Below the pieces are notes generated by a model. It saw only the letters and a list, made by a program, of their open reading frames with translations, did not search any database and was not told the DNA's origin. 64,000 bases of DNA from Actinoalloteichus fjordicus (GTDB taxonomy: Bacteria > Actinomycetota > Actinomycetes > Mycobacteriales > Pseudonocardiaceae): NCBI RefSeq assembly GCF_001941625.1, contig NZ_CP016076.1, positions 930,001 to 994,000 on the forward strand, given 5' to 3'. Every line of letters begins with the position of its first letter. Within the stretch, counting starts at the first letter, position 1. Of this stretch, positions 43,786-52,090 are shown in pieces. The position numbers were made by a program, and so were the translations under genes.

Positions 43786-44565
43786 TCACCTCGCCTCGGC
43801 GGCCAGTTCCCGGAGGGCGGCGGCGATCTTCCGATTGTCCGCGGGCGTGATCGTGACCCACTCCTGGTCGCCCGTCCCGCGCCGTAGCTGGAGATGCCGG
43901 CCGGCGGCGGTGTCGTGGAACGACACGACACGGGTGGCTCGTCGTCGCCCGCTCGTCGTGACGGCGCTCGCGCCGAACTGGCCCTGTCTGATCGGTCCGG
44001 CGGACAACCGCGCCAGCTCGGCGGCATCGGCGGCCCGTTCTCCTCGGGCGGTCAGTTCCGCCGCGAGGAGTTGCGGGTCGCCGCGCGCGATGCGTGCGGC
44101 GGCGGTCAACGCGACGACGCGAACGCTGGCCGACTCGCCGACGCCCGGTGGAACGTCACCCGCGAGACCGAGCAGCTCCGGGATCACTTGATGATCCTCT
44201 AGCGCTGCGAGCCAGACTCGATCTCCTCTACGCGCCGCCACCGCCCCCTCCGATGCTCGTCCCGCACCGATCGCATCGACGATCTCCGGCAGCGCAAGGC
44301 GGGCGTCGACGAGCCACTCACCTGCGGCCAGCAGTTCCAGGGCCGAGCCAAGGGCAGGGGCAGGCTCCCGGCCGGGGAACAGACCGCGCGCGGTGAGCGT
44401 CGCCTCGGCGGCTCCGACGACTCGCCGCCGCTCTGTCCTGGTGCGGCCTGGACTGGGCAGCCCAAGCTGGACCGGTGTCTCGCCGAGGCCGAGCAGCTCC
44501 CAGCAGACGTCGAACTCGACGGCGGACAGCAGGAACGTGGCCTGCCTGCGCGACTCGGCGATCAC
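43786..44565 (-). CDS. ESX secretion-associated EspG-family protein (copy 2)
   Basis: 259 residues, paralog of the protein at 37867-38655. Both share the N-terminal LLSAVEFDVCWELLGLGETP block and the C-terminal IRQGQFGAS and FHDTAAGRHLQL and ITPADNRKIAAALREL blocks, with a diverged middle. As an EspG chaperone it should recognise the PPE-type protein encoded immediately upstream, with which it overlaps by 4 bp. Unlike copy 1, this cassette has no PE-like or DUF3558 gene upstream. Confidence 0.85.
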   Translation of the reverse strand: MIAESRRQATFLLSAVEFDVCWELLGLGETPVQLGLPSPGRTRTERRRVVGAAEATLTARGLFPGREPAPALGSALELLAAGEWLVDARLALPEIVDAIGAGRASEGAVAARRGDRVWLAALEDHQVIPELLGLAGDVPPGVGESASVRVVALTAAARIARGDPQLLAAELTARGERAADAAELARLSAGPIRQGQFGASAVTTSGRRRATRVVSFHDTAAGRHLQLRRGTGDQEWVTITPADNRKIAAALRELAAEAR

Positions 44566-46031
44566 TGCGGCTCGCCGGACGTGTCCGCGCCGAGGACCGC
44601 AGGGGCGAGCGAGGCCAGTCCGTCCACGGTGAACAGCGCCGCTCCCGTGGTGTCGAAGCCTGCGTGATCCGGTTCGACGTCCTCGGCCGGAGCTGCGGCG
44701 GTCGCGCTCGACTGCCTGGCGGCCTGCGGGTCGAAGCGGTCCGGCTCAGCGGCACGCGGGCGGGCCGATTCGGCGGCTCCGCGCGGGCGCAGGCGGGAAC
44801 CGGGGGTGTCGCCCGGCGGGCCTGCGTTGCCGAAGGACGACGGCGTCGAGACCGTTCCGTTCGACAGACCGAGGGCGGCCGGGACGCCCGCGACGGCGGC
44901 GAAACCGAGTTCGCCGGACGCCTCCTCCGCCGGGTCGCGGCGGTGTGTCGGCCCGCTCCCGGTGTTCGTCGGCCGGTCGGCCGCACCGCTCGCCGCGTCG
45001 TCTACCCGGCCGGTGCGGCCTGCGCCGTTCCCCGCCCGCGCGCCGCGCCGGTCGTCGGGCACCGGCTGACCGCTGCCGAGCGTGCCGGCGCCGAGCGTGC
45101 CGCCGCCCGTCGATGGCGGCGACCCGGTGCCGGTACGGGGTCCGCCGATCGGCGGCGCACCTGCCGGGCCTGTGGACGCGCCGCCGATCAACGGCGCCTG
45201 CGGGGGCGGAGCGAGCAGTCGGACCGCTGGCGTCGGCAGGGGAGCCGACGGCGTCGCCGCAGTCTGCTGCGCAGGGAGGGCGTATCCGGTCGGCAGCCCG
45301 CCGGTCCGCGTGGGCGATACAGCTGCGGGCGGCTGCGCGTCCGAAACGGGCGTCCTCGACTCGGTCCGAGCCGAGCCGGGGTCGGCCGCCCGAGCGCAGG
45401 GGTGGCCCGCCACGCGGTGGCCGTCCCCGTGCCCGCGGCCTGCGGGGCTCCTCGTGGTCGCCGATGCGCTCACCGAGATCGCGATGACCGGCGGCGCGGC
45501 GAGCGAGGGCAGCGAGCCGATGGCGTCGCGCACCGTGTCCTCATAGGCGTACAGCGCCCGATTCGCGGCGTCGTCCCTGGCCCGGTCGGCCTCCGCGACC
45601 TGCGTGCGATCGAACTGTCCGCCGAACGGACCTGTGAGGACGTCGATACTCGCACCGCCGACGACCGACCCGGGCGTCTCCACCTGGACCCGTACGGTGG
45701 CGAACCCCGCGCCCGCGACGGCGACGCCGATGCCTCCGTCGTGCGCGGAGACACCACAGACCAGACTCCAGTCGGCGACCAGCGCGAAGGCCGCGCCCGC
45801 CGAGACAGCAGCGGCGCCCTGCCATTCGATGCCCAGCGGTCGCAGTGCCGAGCGGAGCGTGAGATCGGACTCCGCCATCGCGTCGGCCAGGATGCTCAGG
45901 CCCTCTCGGACTTCTTCTGCCGCAGCAGGGCCGTGACCGTGTTGCACCCAGTCGAACTTCTCGTGAAGCGAATAACCTTCATATCGGTGCGAGGGGATTC
46001 CGGATTCGGATTCCCCGTCCTCGATGTCCAT
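44562..46031 (-). CDS. PPE-type ESX substrate (copy 2)
   Basis: 489 residues, paralog of the protein at 38652-40004. The N-terminal half aligns closely (HRYEGYSLHEKFDWVQHGHGP, ADAMAESDLTLRSALRPLGI, EWQGAAA with the W-x-G turn, ANRALYAYEDTVRDA). The middle 250 residues are Pro/Gly/Ala/Arg-rich and unalignable, and the C-terminal 30 residues are again conserved in type (GLASLAPAVLGADTSGEPQ). ATG 46031 is chosen because it aligns with the start of copy 1; an in-frame ATG at 46091 adds 20 unlike residues. It probably needs a PE partner encoded elsewhere. Confidence 0.8.
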   Translation of the reverse strand: MDIEDGESESGIPSHRYEGYSLHEKFDWVQHGHGPAAAEEVREGLSILADAMAESDLTLRSALRPLGIEWQGAAAVSAGAAFALVADWSLVCGVSAHDGGIGVAVAGAGFATVRVQVETPGSVVGGASIDVLTGPFGGQFDRTQVAEADRARDDAANRALYAYEDTVRDAIGSLPSLAAPPVIAISVSASATTRSPAGRGHGDGHRVAGHPCARAADPGSARTESRTPVSDAQPPAAVSPTRTGGLPTGYALPAQQTAATPSAPLPTPAVRLLAPPPQAPLIGGASTGPAGAPPIGGPRTGTGSPPSTGGGTLGAGTLGSGQPVPDDRRGARAGNGAGRTGRVDDAASGAADRPTNTGSGPTHRRDPAEEASGELGFAAVAGVPAALGLSNGTVSTPSSFGNAGPPGDTPGSRLRPRGAAESARPRAAEPDRFDPQAARQSSATAAAPAEDVEPDHAGFDTTGAALFTVDGLASLAPAVLGADTSGEPQ

Positions 46032-46612
46032 CGTCGTCCCGTTCCCTGGATGCTCGCCTGCCGACCGGACCGCAGGCCTTCTGCCGGTCACCCGACGGCC
46101 TGCCTCGGCACCGGTTCGGGAGCGTGATCGTCTTCGTCGCAGGTCGGGGCCGGTTCGTCTGGGTCGACTACTCCATTCGCCGCGTTCCGATCCCGACCGA
46201 CTTCACCGCCCCGACGTCGATGCCATCACCTCGAACCCACGCCGGAGTCCGTTCTCGATCCCCGGTGCGTCTTTCGCGGCCGCAGTGCATTCGCCGTCGG
46301 TCAAACTAGCAGTCATGGCGCCCCTGGAATGGTGATTCGCGAGGTCGACGCGTGGCTGTTCGGGAGAAGTGCTGCGAAATTCCCGGCGGGTCGACTCGGC
46401 CACCGGAGAAATGGCATTCACCTCTATTCGCGGGGTCGGCCCGGCGACCTCGCGAGCGAGGCGGTCGGCCTGCCGCGTCCGAGACCACTGTCCGGCGTCG
46501 CGGCAGCCGCCGGCCCCGTCTACGGATCGAGCGGCGGTCGCGGGAGGGTCACGAGCGCCTGCGGCGGCCAGCCTTGTCCGGCGGCTCGGACGGCCCCCGG
46601 CCCCGACCAGGA
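46032..46612. other. 581-bp region upstream of PPE copy 2 without a supported gene
   Basis: In copy 1 this position carries a DUF3558 and a PE-like gene; here only a 72-codon minus-strand frame (46203-46421) is open, and it resembles nothing recognised. Around 46340-46440 GC content drops locally, which may mark the promoter of the PPE gene. No remnant of a PE or lipoprotein gene was recognised by eye. Confidence 0.45.
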
Positions 46613-46646
46613 GCCCGTCCGAGACGACTGGTCGTCTCGGACGGGC
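46613..46646 (-). terminator. perfect 15-bp hairpin after paaG
   Basis: GCCCGTCCGAGACGA (46613-46627) and TCGTCTCGGACGGGC (46632-46646) are exact inverse complements with loop CTGG. The stem begins 16 bp beyond the paaG stop, making it a strong intrinsic terminator despite the lack of a U-run. Confidence 0.85.
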
Positions 46647-46661
46647 CGGCTGTCTCGACGG

Positions 46662-47603
46662 TCAGCGGCCGAGGAACCTCGGCTCGCGCTTGGCGACGAA
46701 CGCGTCGACCGCCTCCCGGTGATCGACGGTCTGCCCCGCCTCGGCCTGAGTCCGGGCCTCGGTGGCCAGCGCCGTGGTCAACTCGCTCGACGCGGCGGCC
46801 CGGAGCGTCTGCTTGATCTTCGCGTAGGCCGTCGTCGGACCCGCCGCCAACCGGCCCGCCAGCTCCCGCGCGGCGGCCACGGCCTCGCCGTCCTCCACCA
46901 GTCGATTGATCATCCCGACCCGCAGGGCCTCCTCGGCCGTCACCGGCTGCCCGAGCAGCATCATCTCCATCGCCCGTCCGTATCCGATCAGCCGAGGCAG
47001 CGTCCAGGAGGCACCGGAGTCGGCGGTGAGACCGACGCCCGCGAAGGCCATCAGGAATTTGGCCGACCGGTCGGCGATGCGCAGATCCGCTGCGTAGGCC
47101 AGCGAGGCCCCTGCCCCGGCCGCCGTGCCGTTCACGGCCGCGATGACCGGTTTAGGCATCGAGGTGACGAGTTCGATCAGCGGGTTGTAGTGCTCTTCCA
47201 CCGTGTGCAGCGGCGCCTCGTCGCCTGCCTGGAGCAGCGCGATGTGCTCCTTGAGGTCTTGACCAGCGCAGAACGCGCGGCCCGTACCGGTGATCACCAG
47301 CGCCCGGACGGCATCGTCCTGGGCCGCATCGCGCAGCGCGGCCAGCAGATCGTTCTTCAACTGCACCGTCAACGAGTTGAACGCGGCGGGCCGGTTGAAG
47401 GTCAGGACGCGCACACCGTGATCGTCTTCGATCAGTAAGAGCGGCCGGTCCCCTCCGCCGCCGGGACCGCGCTCGCCTGCCGACCCCGGTCGGGCGACGG
47501 GACTCGGCTCCCCGCCTGCGGGGCGGATCTCCTCGGTGGCACGAAGACCGTCGGTTCCACGGACTTCCTCGGTGGGGTGGGGAGACGCTGGTCGATCGGG
47601 CAC
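46662..47603 (-). CDS. paaG: enoyl-CoA hydratase/isomerase, PaaG type
   Basis: Crotonase-fold protein predicted to isomerise ring-epoxidised phenylacetyl-CoA to the oxepin-CoA. Family marks are LTFNRPAAFNSL, oxyanion-hole RAFCAGQDLKEH, YNPLIELVTSMPKPVIAAVNG, GAGASLAYAADLRIA and LTADSGASWTLPRLIGYGRA. The Asp of this ADSG motif is the PaaG catalytic residue that other hydratases replace with Glu. The C-terminal DHREAVDAFVAKREPRFLGR also fits. The 313 residues include a 55-residue N-terminal low-complexity extension not seen in E. coli PaaG; no alternative start codon was found nearer the domain. It lies 15 bp after paaX. No other paa genes are in the window. Confidence 0.85.
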   Translation of the reverse strand: MPDRPASPHPTEEVRGTDGLRATEEIRPAGGEPSPVARPGSAGERGPGGGGDRPLLLIEDDHGVRVLTFNRPAAFNSLTVQLKNDLLAALRDAAQDDAVRALVITGTGRAFCAGQDLKEHIALLQAGDEAPLHTVEEHYNPLIELVTSMPKPVIAAVNGTAAGAGASLAYAADLRIADRSAKFLMAFAGVGLTADSGASWTLPRLIGYGRAMEMMLLGQPVTAEEALRVGMINRLVEDGEAVAAARELAGRLAAGPTTAYAKIKQTLRAAASSELTTALATEARTQAEAGQTVDHREAVDAFVAKREPRFLGR

Positions 47604-47618
47604 GGTGGCACTCCTCTC

Positions 47619-48467
47619 CTAATCCTGCCGCCCCTCACCCTGGTCAGGTGATGAGTCGGCGGGTGACCCTGCACTGCTCGCCAGACACAGCCGAACGAAC
47701 CGATCCGCCGCCGGGGCCAACCGAGCGGTGTGTCGGTCGAAGAACGCGGCGGCCAGGTCACCGCCCCATTCTCGAGGAAGCACAGTGGCCGGGAGACCGG
47801 GATCACGGAACAGGAAGCCGCGCCAGGCGTGCAGCAGTTCGAGACCGGCCGCGAACGCCGCCGCGTCGTCGGCCGCGTCGACGACGGCGAGGCGGCCCTC
47901 CCAGTCCTGGATGAACGCCGAGTAGTCCTCGGCCAGGGCATCGAGGTTCCACGCGCGACGCGCCAGCTCTCCATCGTCACCCTGATGAGTGCCCGAAAAA
48001 CTGCTCGCGCGCGTGGACTCCACCGCCAGGACGTCCGACAGCTCCTCGGCGGGACGGGGTGCGACCCAGGTCACCGGACCGAGTTCTCCGTATCCCAGCA
48101 GCCGAAGTGAGGAGGTGAGCCGGTCGCGGGCAGGCCGCCCCGGCAGCCCCTCCAAGACGAGGATGTGCCAGCGGCCGTCCCAGTCGTCGGGACGGGTTCG
48201 GTAGATGCGCGCGGCCGCCTCGTCCAGGCGACGTTCGGCCTTGGCCGTCAACGAATAACCGGGCCCGTCGGGCAGCCGTACCGGCGTCAACCAGCCCTGA
48301 CGCACCGTTCTGGACACTGCGGTCCGCACGGCGGGGGAGGCGAATCCCAACGGCTCCAACAGCCGTACCAGCGCAGCGATCGTCGCGGCGCCGCCCCTGC
48401 CGCGCAGGTGACCGCCGAAGAGATCGAACAATGCTGACCGAGCTCGCACGACAGCCGAGTCTGACAC
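47619..48467 (-). CDS. paaX: PaaX-family transcriptional regulator
   Basis: 282-residue regulator of phenylacetate catabolism, which in E. coli is released from DNA by phenylacetyl-CoA. The N-terminal winged helix (ALFDLFGGHLRGRGG, FASPAVRTAVSRTVRQGWL) and the central PaaX domain (WDGRWHILVLEGLPGRPARDRLTSSLRLLGYG) are followed by the C-terminal WRGFLFRDPGLPATVLPREW block, all family hallmarks. GTG 48467 (SDSAVVRARSALF) gives the normal length; an in-frame extension to 48620 is rejected as too long and arginine-rich. It is transcribed with paaG. Confidence 0.9.
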   Translation of the reverse strand: MSDSAVVRARSALFDLFGGHLRGRGGAATIAALVRLLEPLGFASPAVRTAVSRTVRQGWLTPVRLPDGPGYSLTAKAERRLDEAAARIYRTRPDDWDGRWHILVLEGLPGRPARDRLTSSLRLLGYGELGPVTWVAPRPAEELSDVLAVESTRASSFSGTHQGDDGELARRAWNLDALAEDYSAFIQDWEGRLAVVDAADDAAAFAAGLELLHAWRGFLFRDPGLPATVLPREWGGDLAAAFFDRHTARLAPAADRFVRLCLASSAGSPADSSPDQGEGRQD

Positions 48468-48623
48468 CCGTTTGCCCGCTCGACCAGCGTTGTGTGCATA
48501 CGCTCTGCGATGCCAAGCCGATGGTTCGGTTTCACGGTTGCGTCCAGATGGGGGAGAATGCTCGCGTGCCCGACGAGCGGTGCGGTGCGTCGGGCGGGGA
48601 AGTGTTGATGGAGGGAGCACGCT

Positions 48624-48791
48624 ATGGCGGCCATGAAGCCCCGGACCGGCGACGGTCCCCTCGAGGTCACCAAGGAGGGACGCGGCATCGTGATGCGGGT
48701 CCCGCTCGAGGGTGGTGGGCGCCTCGTCGTCGAGATGTCGGCAGAGGAGGCCAGTAACCTTGGCGATGCACTGAACGCCGCCGTGGGGTGA
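48624..48791 (+). CDS. DUF3117 mini-protein (Rv1211-like)
   Basis: 55 residues: MAAMKPRTGDGPLEVTKEGR followed by GIVMRVPLEGGGRLVVEMS and a short helix (EEASNLGDALNAAVG). This is the highly conserved actinobacterial DUF3117 protein, nearly identical in M. tuberculosis Rv1211. A good ribosome binding site (GGAGGGAG) lies 7-8 nt upstream. Function is unknown; the extreme conservation of so small a beta-rich protein suggests an essential interaction. It marks the return to the conserved gene order (Rv1211-glgM-glgC) after the inserted PPE and paa genes. Confidence 0.93.
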   Translation: MAAMKPRTGDGPLEVTKEGRGIVMRVPLEGGGRLVVEMSAEEASNLGDALNAAVG

Positions 48792-48923
48792 GGCGAGGCC
48801 GACACGACGCGGTCCGCCTGCCGTGGTCGGCCTGAACTGCCCTCAGCGGAGTCCCGGCCCCGGCTTCCTCGACAGGATGCCGGGGCCTTCGACTGCCCCA
48901 TTCGACTTCACGCAGGAGCTGCG

Positions 48924-50489
48924 TTGTCTCTCGACACCCTGCCCGACGTCCCCGTGTCGCCACCTCGGCTGCGCGTGCTGATCGGCGCCCCCGCACCCGC
49001 GTCGATCCACGCCTGGCCGGTGTTCTCCGCCGAGACGCCACGCCATACCGGTGAGACGGAGGCCGACGCGCCGCTGCCTGCGCGCGGCGCGGATCACCTG
49101 GTCGAGGACTGCGCTCGTCTACGAGTCGCGGGATTCCGCGGCAAGGTCGGCCGGGTCGAGCGGATCGGCCTCGGCGAGGCCCCGCCGAGGTGGATGTTCG
49201 GGGTCGGAACCGGCTCGCCCGCTGACTGGCGTGCCGCAGGCGCCGCCGTGCTGCGCAGCGCCGAGGAGCACGATTCACACGCCCATGAGGCGGGCCTCGA
49301 CTCCGTCGAGGAGGTCAGCCTGCTGCTCCCCGCATCCCTGGACGACGCCGAGATCACCGCGCTCGTCATCGGCGCCTCCCTCGGCTCGCATCGGTTCACC
49401 GTGACCGGGCGGGAACGCCCGCCGAAGCCGACGGCCGTCACGTTCGTGCTGCCGGCGGAGACGCCGGAGGAGACGGTGGCGGCGGTGACCTCCGCAGTGG
49501 ACCGTGCGGTCGCGGTGTCCTCGGCGACCGCCTTGGCCAGAGACCTCGCCAACGCGCCGTCGAACGTCAAGAACCCCGACTGGCTGGCCGAGGCGGCGGT
49601 GGCGGTCGGCGCGGGGCATCCGGATCTTGCGGTGACCGTCCGGGACGAGCAGTGGCTGACCGAGCACGGCTTCGGCGGTGTGCTCGCGGTCGGCGGCGGC
49701 TCCGCGAGCCCGTCCAGGCTGATCGAACTCGCCTGGCGGCCGGCCGGCGCAGCCGACGGGCCGCACCTGGTCTTGGTCGGCAAGGGCATCACGTTCGACA
49801 CCGGCGGAATCTCGCTCAAGCCCGCCGACGGGATGCATCTGATGCGGACCGACATGGCGGGCGGGGCCTCGGTGATCGCCGCGCTGATCGGCATCGCGAC
49901 GTTGCGGCTGCCGATCCGGGTCACCGGTCTCGTGCCCAGTGCCGAGAACCACGTGTCGGGCGCCGCCTATCGGCCGGGCGACGTGGTGACGCACTTCGGC
50001 GGCCGGACGAGCGAGATCGTCAACACCGACGCCGAGGGCAGGCTGGTCCTGGCCGACGCGCTCGCCTACGCCGTCGATCGGCTCGATCCGACGGTGCTCG
50101 TGGACGTCGCGACGCTGACCGGCGCGATGAAGATCTCGCTCGGACTGCGCACCGGCGGCCTGTTCAGCTCCGACGACGCCCTCGCCGACGCGGTGACCGC
50201 GGCGGGCGAGCGGGTCGGCGAGGCCTGGTGGCGGATGCCGCTGCTCGCCGACCACGCCGAGGACGTGCGCGGCGACTGGGCGGACGTCCGGCAGGGCCCG
50301 CCCGGTCCCGGCGGCGTGATGGCGGCGCTGTTCCTGCGCGAGTTCACCGCCGGACTGCCCTGGGTCCACCTCGACATCGCAGGTCCCGCCCGAGCCGATC
50401 GTTCTTACGCGGAGGTCAATCCCGGCGCGACCGGCTTCGCCGCCCGCACACTGATCGAACTGGCCGCCTCGCAGGTGCCGTCCTCCTGA
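48924..50489 (+). CDS. pepA: leucyl aminopeptidase (M17)
   Basis: Two-metal cytosolic aminopeptidase of 521 residues. Metal-binding and catalytic segments are VGKGITFDTGGISLKPADG (Lys and Asp ligands), MRTDMAGGASV and the family signature NTDAEGRL (367-374). The N-terminal macro-like domain (1-190) is typical for M17. The start is TTG at 48924 with CAGGAGCTGCG upstream; no better ATG/GTG is nearby. The stop codon at 50487-50489 lies exactly at the junction with a MITE-like element, so the last residues may differ from the ancestral protein. Confidence 0.93.
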   Translation: MSLDTLPDVPVSPPRLRVLIGAPAPASIHAWPVFSAETPRHTGETEADAPLPARGADHLVEDCARLRVAGFRGKVGRVERIGLGEAPPRWMFGVGTGSPADWRAAGAAVLRSAEEHDSHAHEAGLDSVEEVSLLLPASLDDAEITALVIGASLGSHRFTVTGRERPPKPTAVTFVLPAETPEETVAAVTSAVDRAVAVSSATALARDLANAPSNVKNPDWLAEAAVAVGAGHPDLAVTVRDEQWLTEHGFGGVLAVGGGSASPSRLIELAWRPAGAADGPHLVLVGKGITFDTGGISLKPADGMHLMRTDMAGGASVIAALIGIATLRLPIRVTGLVPSAENHVSGAAYRPGDVVTHFGGRTSEIVNTDAEGRLVLADALAYAVDRLDPTVLVDVATLTGAMKISLGLRTGGLFSSDDALADAVTAAGERVGEAWWRMPLLADHAEDVRGDWADVRQGPPGPGGVMAALFLREFTAGLPWVHLDIAGPARADRSYAEVNPGATGFAARTLIELAASQVPSS

Positions 50490-50652
50490 GCACCTGTCTG
50501 TGATCCCCACTTTCCCGTTGCGCGGGGCAGGCGCGGCGATCTGCGGCGTTGTCGTCAGTCGACATGACTCCGTCATGTCTTTTCCTCCGCCTGGCAGCTC
50601 ATCCACGCTGATCCCGCTCACGACTCCAGGGGGATCGAAGACAGGCTCTGAG
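50488..50652. repeat. MITE-like element, full copy B
   Basis: About 165 bp with imperfect terminal inverted repeats: left GAGCACCTGTCTGTGATCCC, and right end, reverse-complemented, CAGAGCCTGTCTTCGATCCC. A central palindrome (ACATGACTCCGTCATGT, 50561-50577) forms a hairpin. The left third is nearly identical to copy A (20758-20831), and the whole aligns with the inverted copy C (59007-59166). No coding capacity. It abuts the pepA stop codon. Confidence 0.8.
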
Positions 50653-51005
50653 CCACGTCGCGGCGTCGGTGTCCGACGGCCGCCGGGTGCTCTGCCTGCG
50701 CGGTTCTCGGGCGGTGTCCGGTGCGGTGTGCAGGCTCCAGAGGTGTGCTGCCTCGCCGGACGTCGCCGCAGCCCGTTGCTCAGGTGACGCCCCGGCCCCG
50801 CCGGGCCCGTGCTGGGCCCGGCGAGGACGGCTCGCGCGGGGCGCGCCCGTGCCACGAGAGCCTGCGATGCAACCGAGCCGCGTCGCGGCGGGCGTCGGTC
50901 CGCCGTCGGGAGCGGCTGGGACGCGGCTGGGGAAAGCGGACGGGACGCGACCGGGACGCGGCTGGGCACCGCCGGCGGCGGAAGCACGTCAGGAGCGCCG
51001 AGGCG
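50653..51005. other. intergenic region with terminator, pepA/LysR convergent gap
   Basis: GC-rich sequence with a strong hairpin at 50799-50823. The remainder shows repeated GGGACGCG/GGCTGGG-like runs near 50920-50965. No gene supported. Confidence 0.4.
50799..50823. terminator. perfect 10-bp hairpin between convergent genes
   Basis: CGCCGGGCCC (50799-50808), loop GTGCT, GGGCCCGGCG (50814-50823). It is located between pepA (plus) and the LysR gene (minus), a good bidirectional terminator candidate. Confidence 0.7.
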
Positions 51006-52025
51006 TCACGGAGGCGGGGCGTCGGTGCGGCCGCCTCCACCGCTTCGAGCCGCCGTGTCGCCTGCCGGTGAGCCACCGGATCTTGGGTCGTCAGGCCGAG
51101 TGAGGGGCGGCGGCGTCGCGTGGTGGCGGGCGGCGATGGCGAAATCACGGAACGCGCGGACCGCCGAGGTCATCGGGCGACCCGCGAGCCAGACCAGCCC
51201 GATCGTGCGGCCGGATCTCGGGCTGAGTCGGACCTCCACCACACCCGGCGGCGGACCGGCGTCGGCTACGGGCACCATCGCGATGCCGAGCCCGGCCGCC
51301 ACCAGACCGCGCACGGTGTCGGTCTCCTGGCCCTCGAACGTCAGCACGGGGGTGAAGCCCGCCGCCGCACACAGCTCGTCGGTGATCTGCCGCAGCCCGA
51401 AACCGGGTTCGAGGCCGACGAACTCCTCGTCGGCCAGCTCCCCGATGCGGACCCTGCTGCGGCCTGCCAGGCGGTGCCCGGCGGCGACGGCGAGGACGAG
51501 CGGCTGCTCGAACAGCGGGGCGCAGCGCAGATCCGGATCGTCGGTCGGCAGCGGCGAGGTCAGGCCGAGGTCGACGCAGCCGTTGCGCAGCTGGGACAGG
51601 ATCGTCTCGTGCGGCGCCTGGCCGAGGGTGAAGCGCACGGACGGGCGCTGGAGACGGAAGCCTCGAAGCAACTCGGGCACCTGCACCCCGCCCATGGTGT
51701 GCAGGAACGCCAATGCCACGCGCCCGCGATCGGGATCGGCCTCGTCCAGCGCGCGACGGCAGCCCGGCTCCAGGGCCGCGAGGGCGTGTTCGGCGGCCTC
51801 GGCGAGCAGTTCGCCCGCGCGGGTGAGGCGGATGCCGCGGCCCTTCCGCATCACCACGGGAGTCCCCAACTCGGTGCCGAGCCTGGCGAGCCACCGGCTC
51901 ACGGTCGGTTGGGGAACGTCCAGCAGGGCCGCGACTCGGGTGACGTGTGCCTCGGTGGCGACCGCGCGCAGCAGGGCCAGTCTCGGGGCGAGGTCCCGGG
52001 CGAGCCGTTCGGCTGACTCATCCAT
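51006..52025 (-). CDS. LysR-family transcriptional regulator
   Basis: 339 residues. The N-terminal winged HTH (ALLRAVATEAHVTRVAALLD and VPQPTVSRWLARLG, then RLTRAGELLAEAA) precedes the periplasmic-binding-like effector domain (about 95-305: LAFLHTMGGVQVPELLRGF, LDLGLTSPLP-like, GLGIAMVP). The last 35 residues are a Pro/Gly/Ser tail. ATG 52025. It is divergently arranged with an MFS exporter 65 bp away, the classic LysR-target layout (compare E. coli ynfM), so it probably activates that transporter. Confidence 0.92.
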   Translation of the reverse strand: MDESAERLARDLAPRLALLRAVATEAHVTRVAALLDVPQPTVSRWLARLGTELGTPVVMRKGRGIRLTRAGELLAEAAEHALAALEPGCRRALDEADPDRGRVALAFLHTMGGVQVPELLRGFRLQRPSVRFTLGQAPHETILSQLRNGCVDLGLTSPLPTDDPDLRCAPLFEQPLVLAVAAGHRLAGRSRVRIGELADEEFVGLEPGFGLRQITDELCAAAGFTPVLTFEGQETDTVRGLVAAGLGIAMVPVADAGPPPGVVEVRLSPRSGRTIGLVWLAGRPMTSAVRAFRDFAIAARHHATPPPLTRPDDPRSGGSPAGDTAARSGGGGRTDAPPP

Positions 52026-52027
52026 CT

Positions 52028-52055
52028 ATGAATGGTAATGCGCAGAAAGATTCAT
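52028..52055. promoter_or_regulatory. inverted repeat ATGAAT-N16-ATTCAT in the LysR/MFS divergent gap
   Basis: ATGAAT (52028-52033) and ATTCAT (52050-52055) are perfect 6-bp inverse complements in the short AT-rich gap between the divergent genes, a plausible LysR-type operator. Its presence argues that the in-frame ATG at 52028 is not the MFS start. Confidence 0.4.
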
Positions 52056-52090
52056 TGGACGGGGGATCGCGGCCGTCCTACGGTCGGTTC

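Noticed and set aside
46203-46421. 72-codon minus-strand frame upstream of PPE copy 2 as a possible PE partner
   Set aside because: No PE/WXG helix pattern, no ribosome binding site, ends in unrelated sequence.
37867-48467. Integrative element or prophage as the carrier of the PPE/paa insert
   Set aside because: No integrase, transposase, att repeats or tRNA boundary was found; the only repeats are the non-coding MITE-like copies outside the insert.
49275-50987. 570-codon minus-strand frame antisense to pepA
   Set aside because: pepA carries the complete M17 signature; the antisense frame is His/Arg/Gly low complexity.
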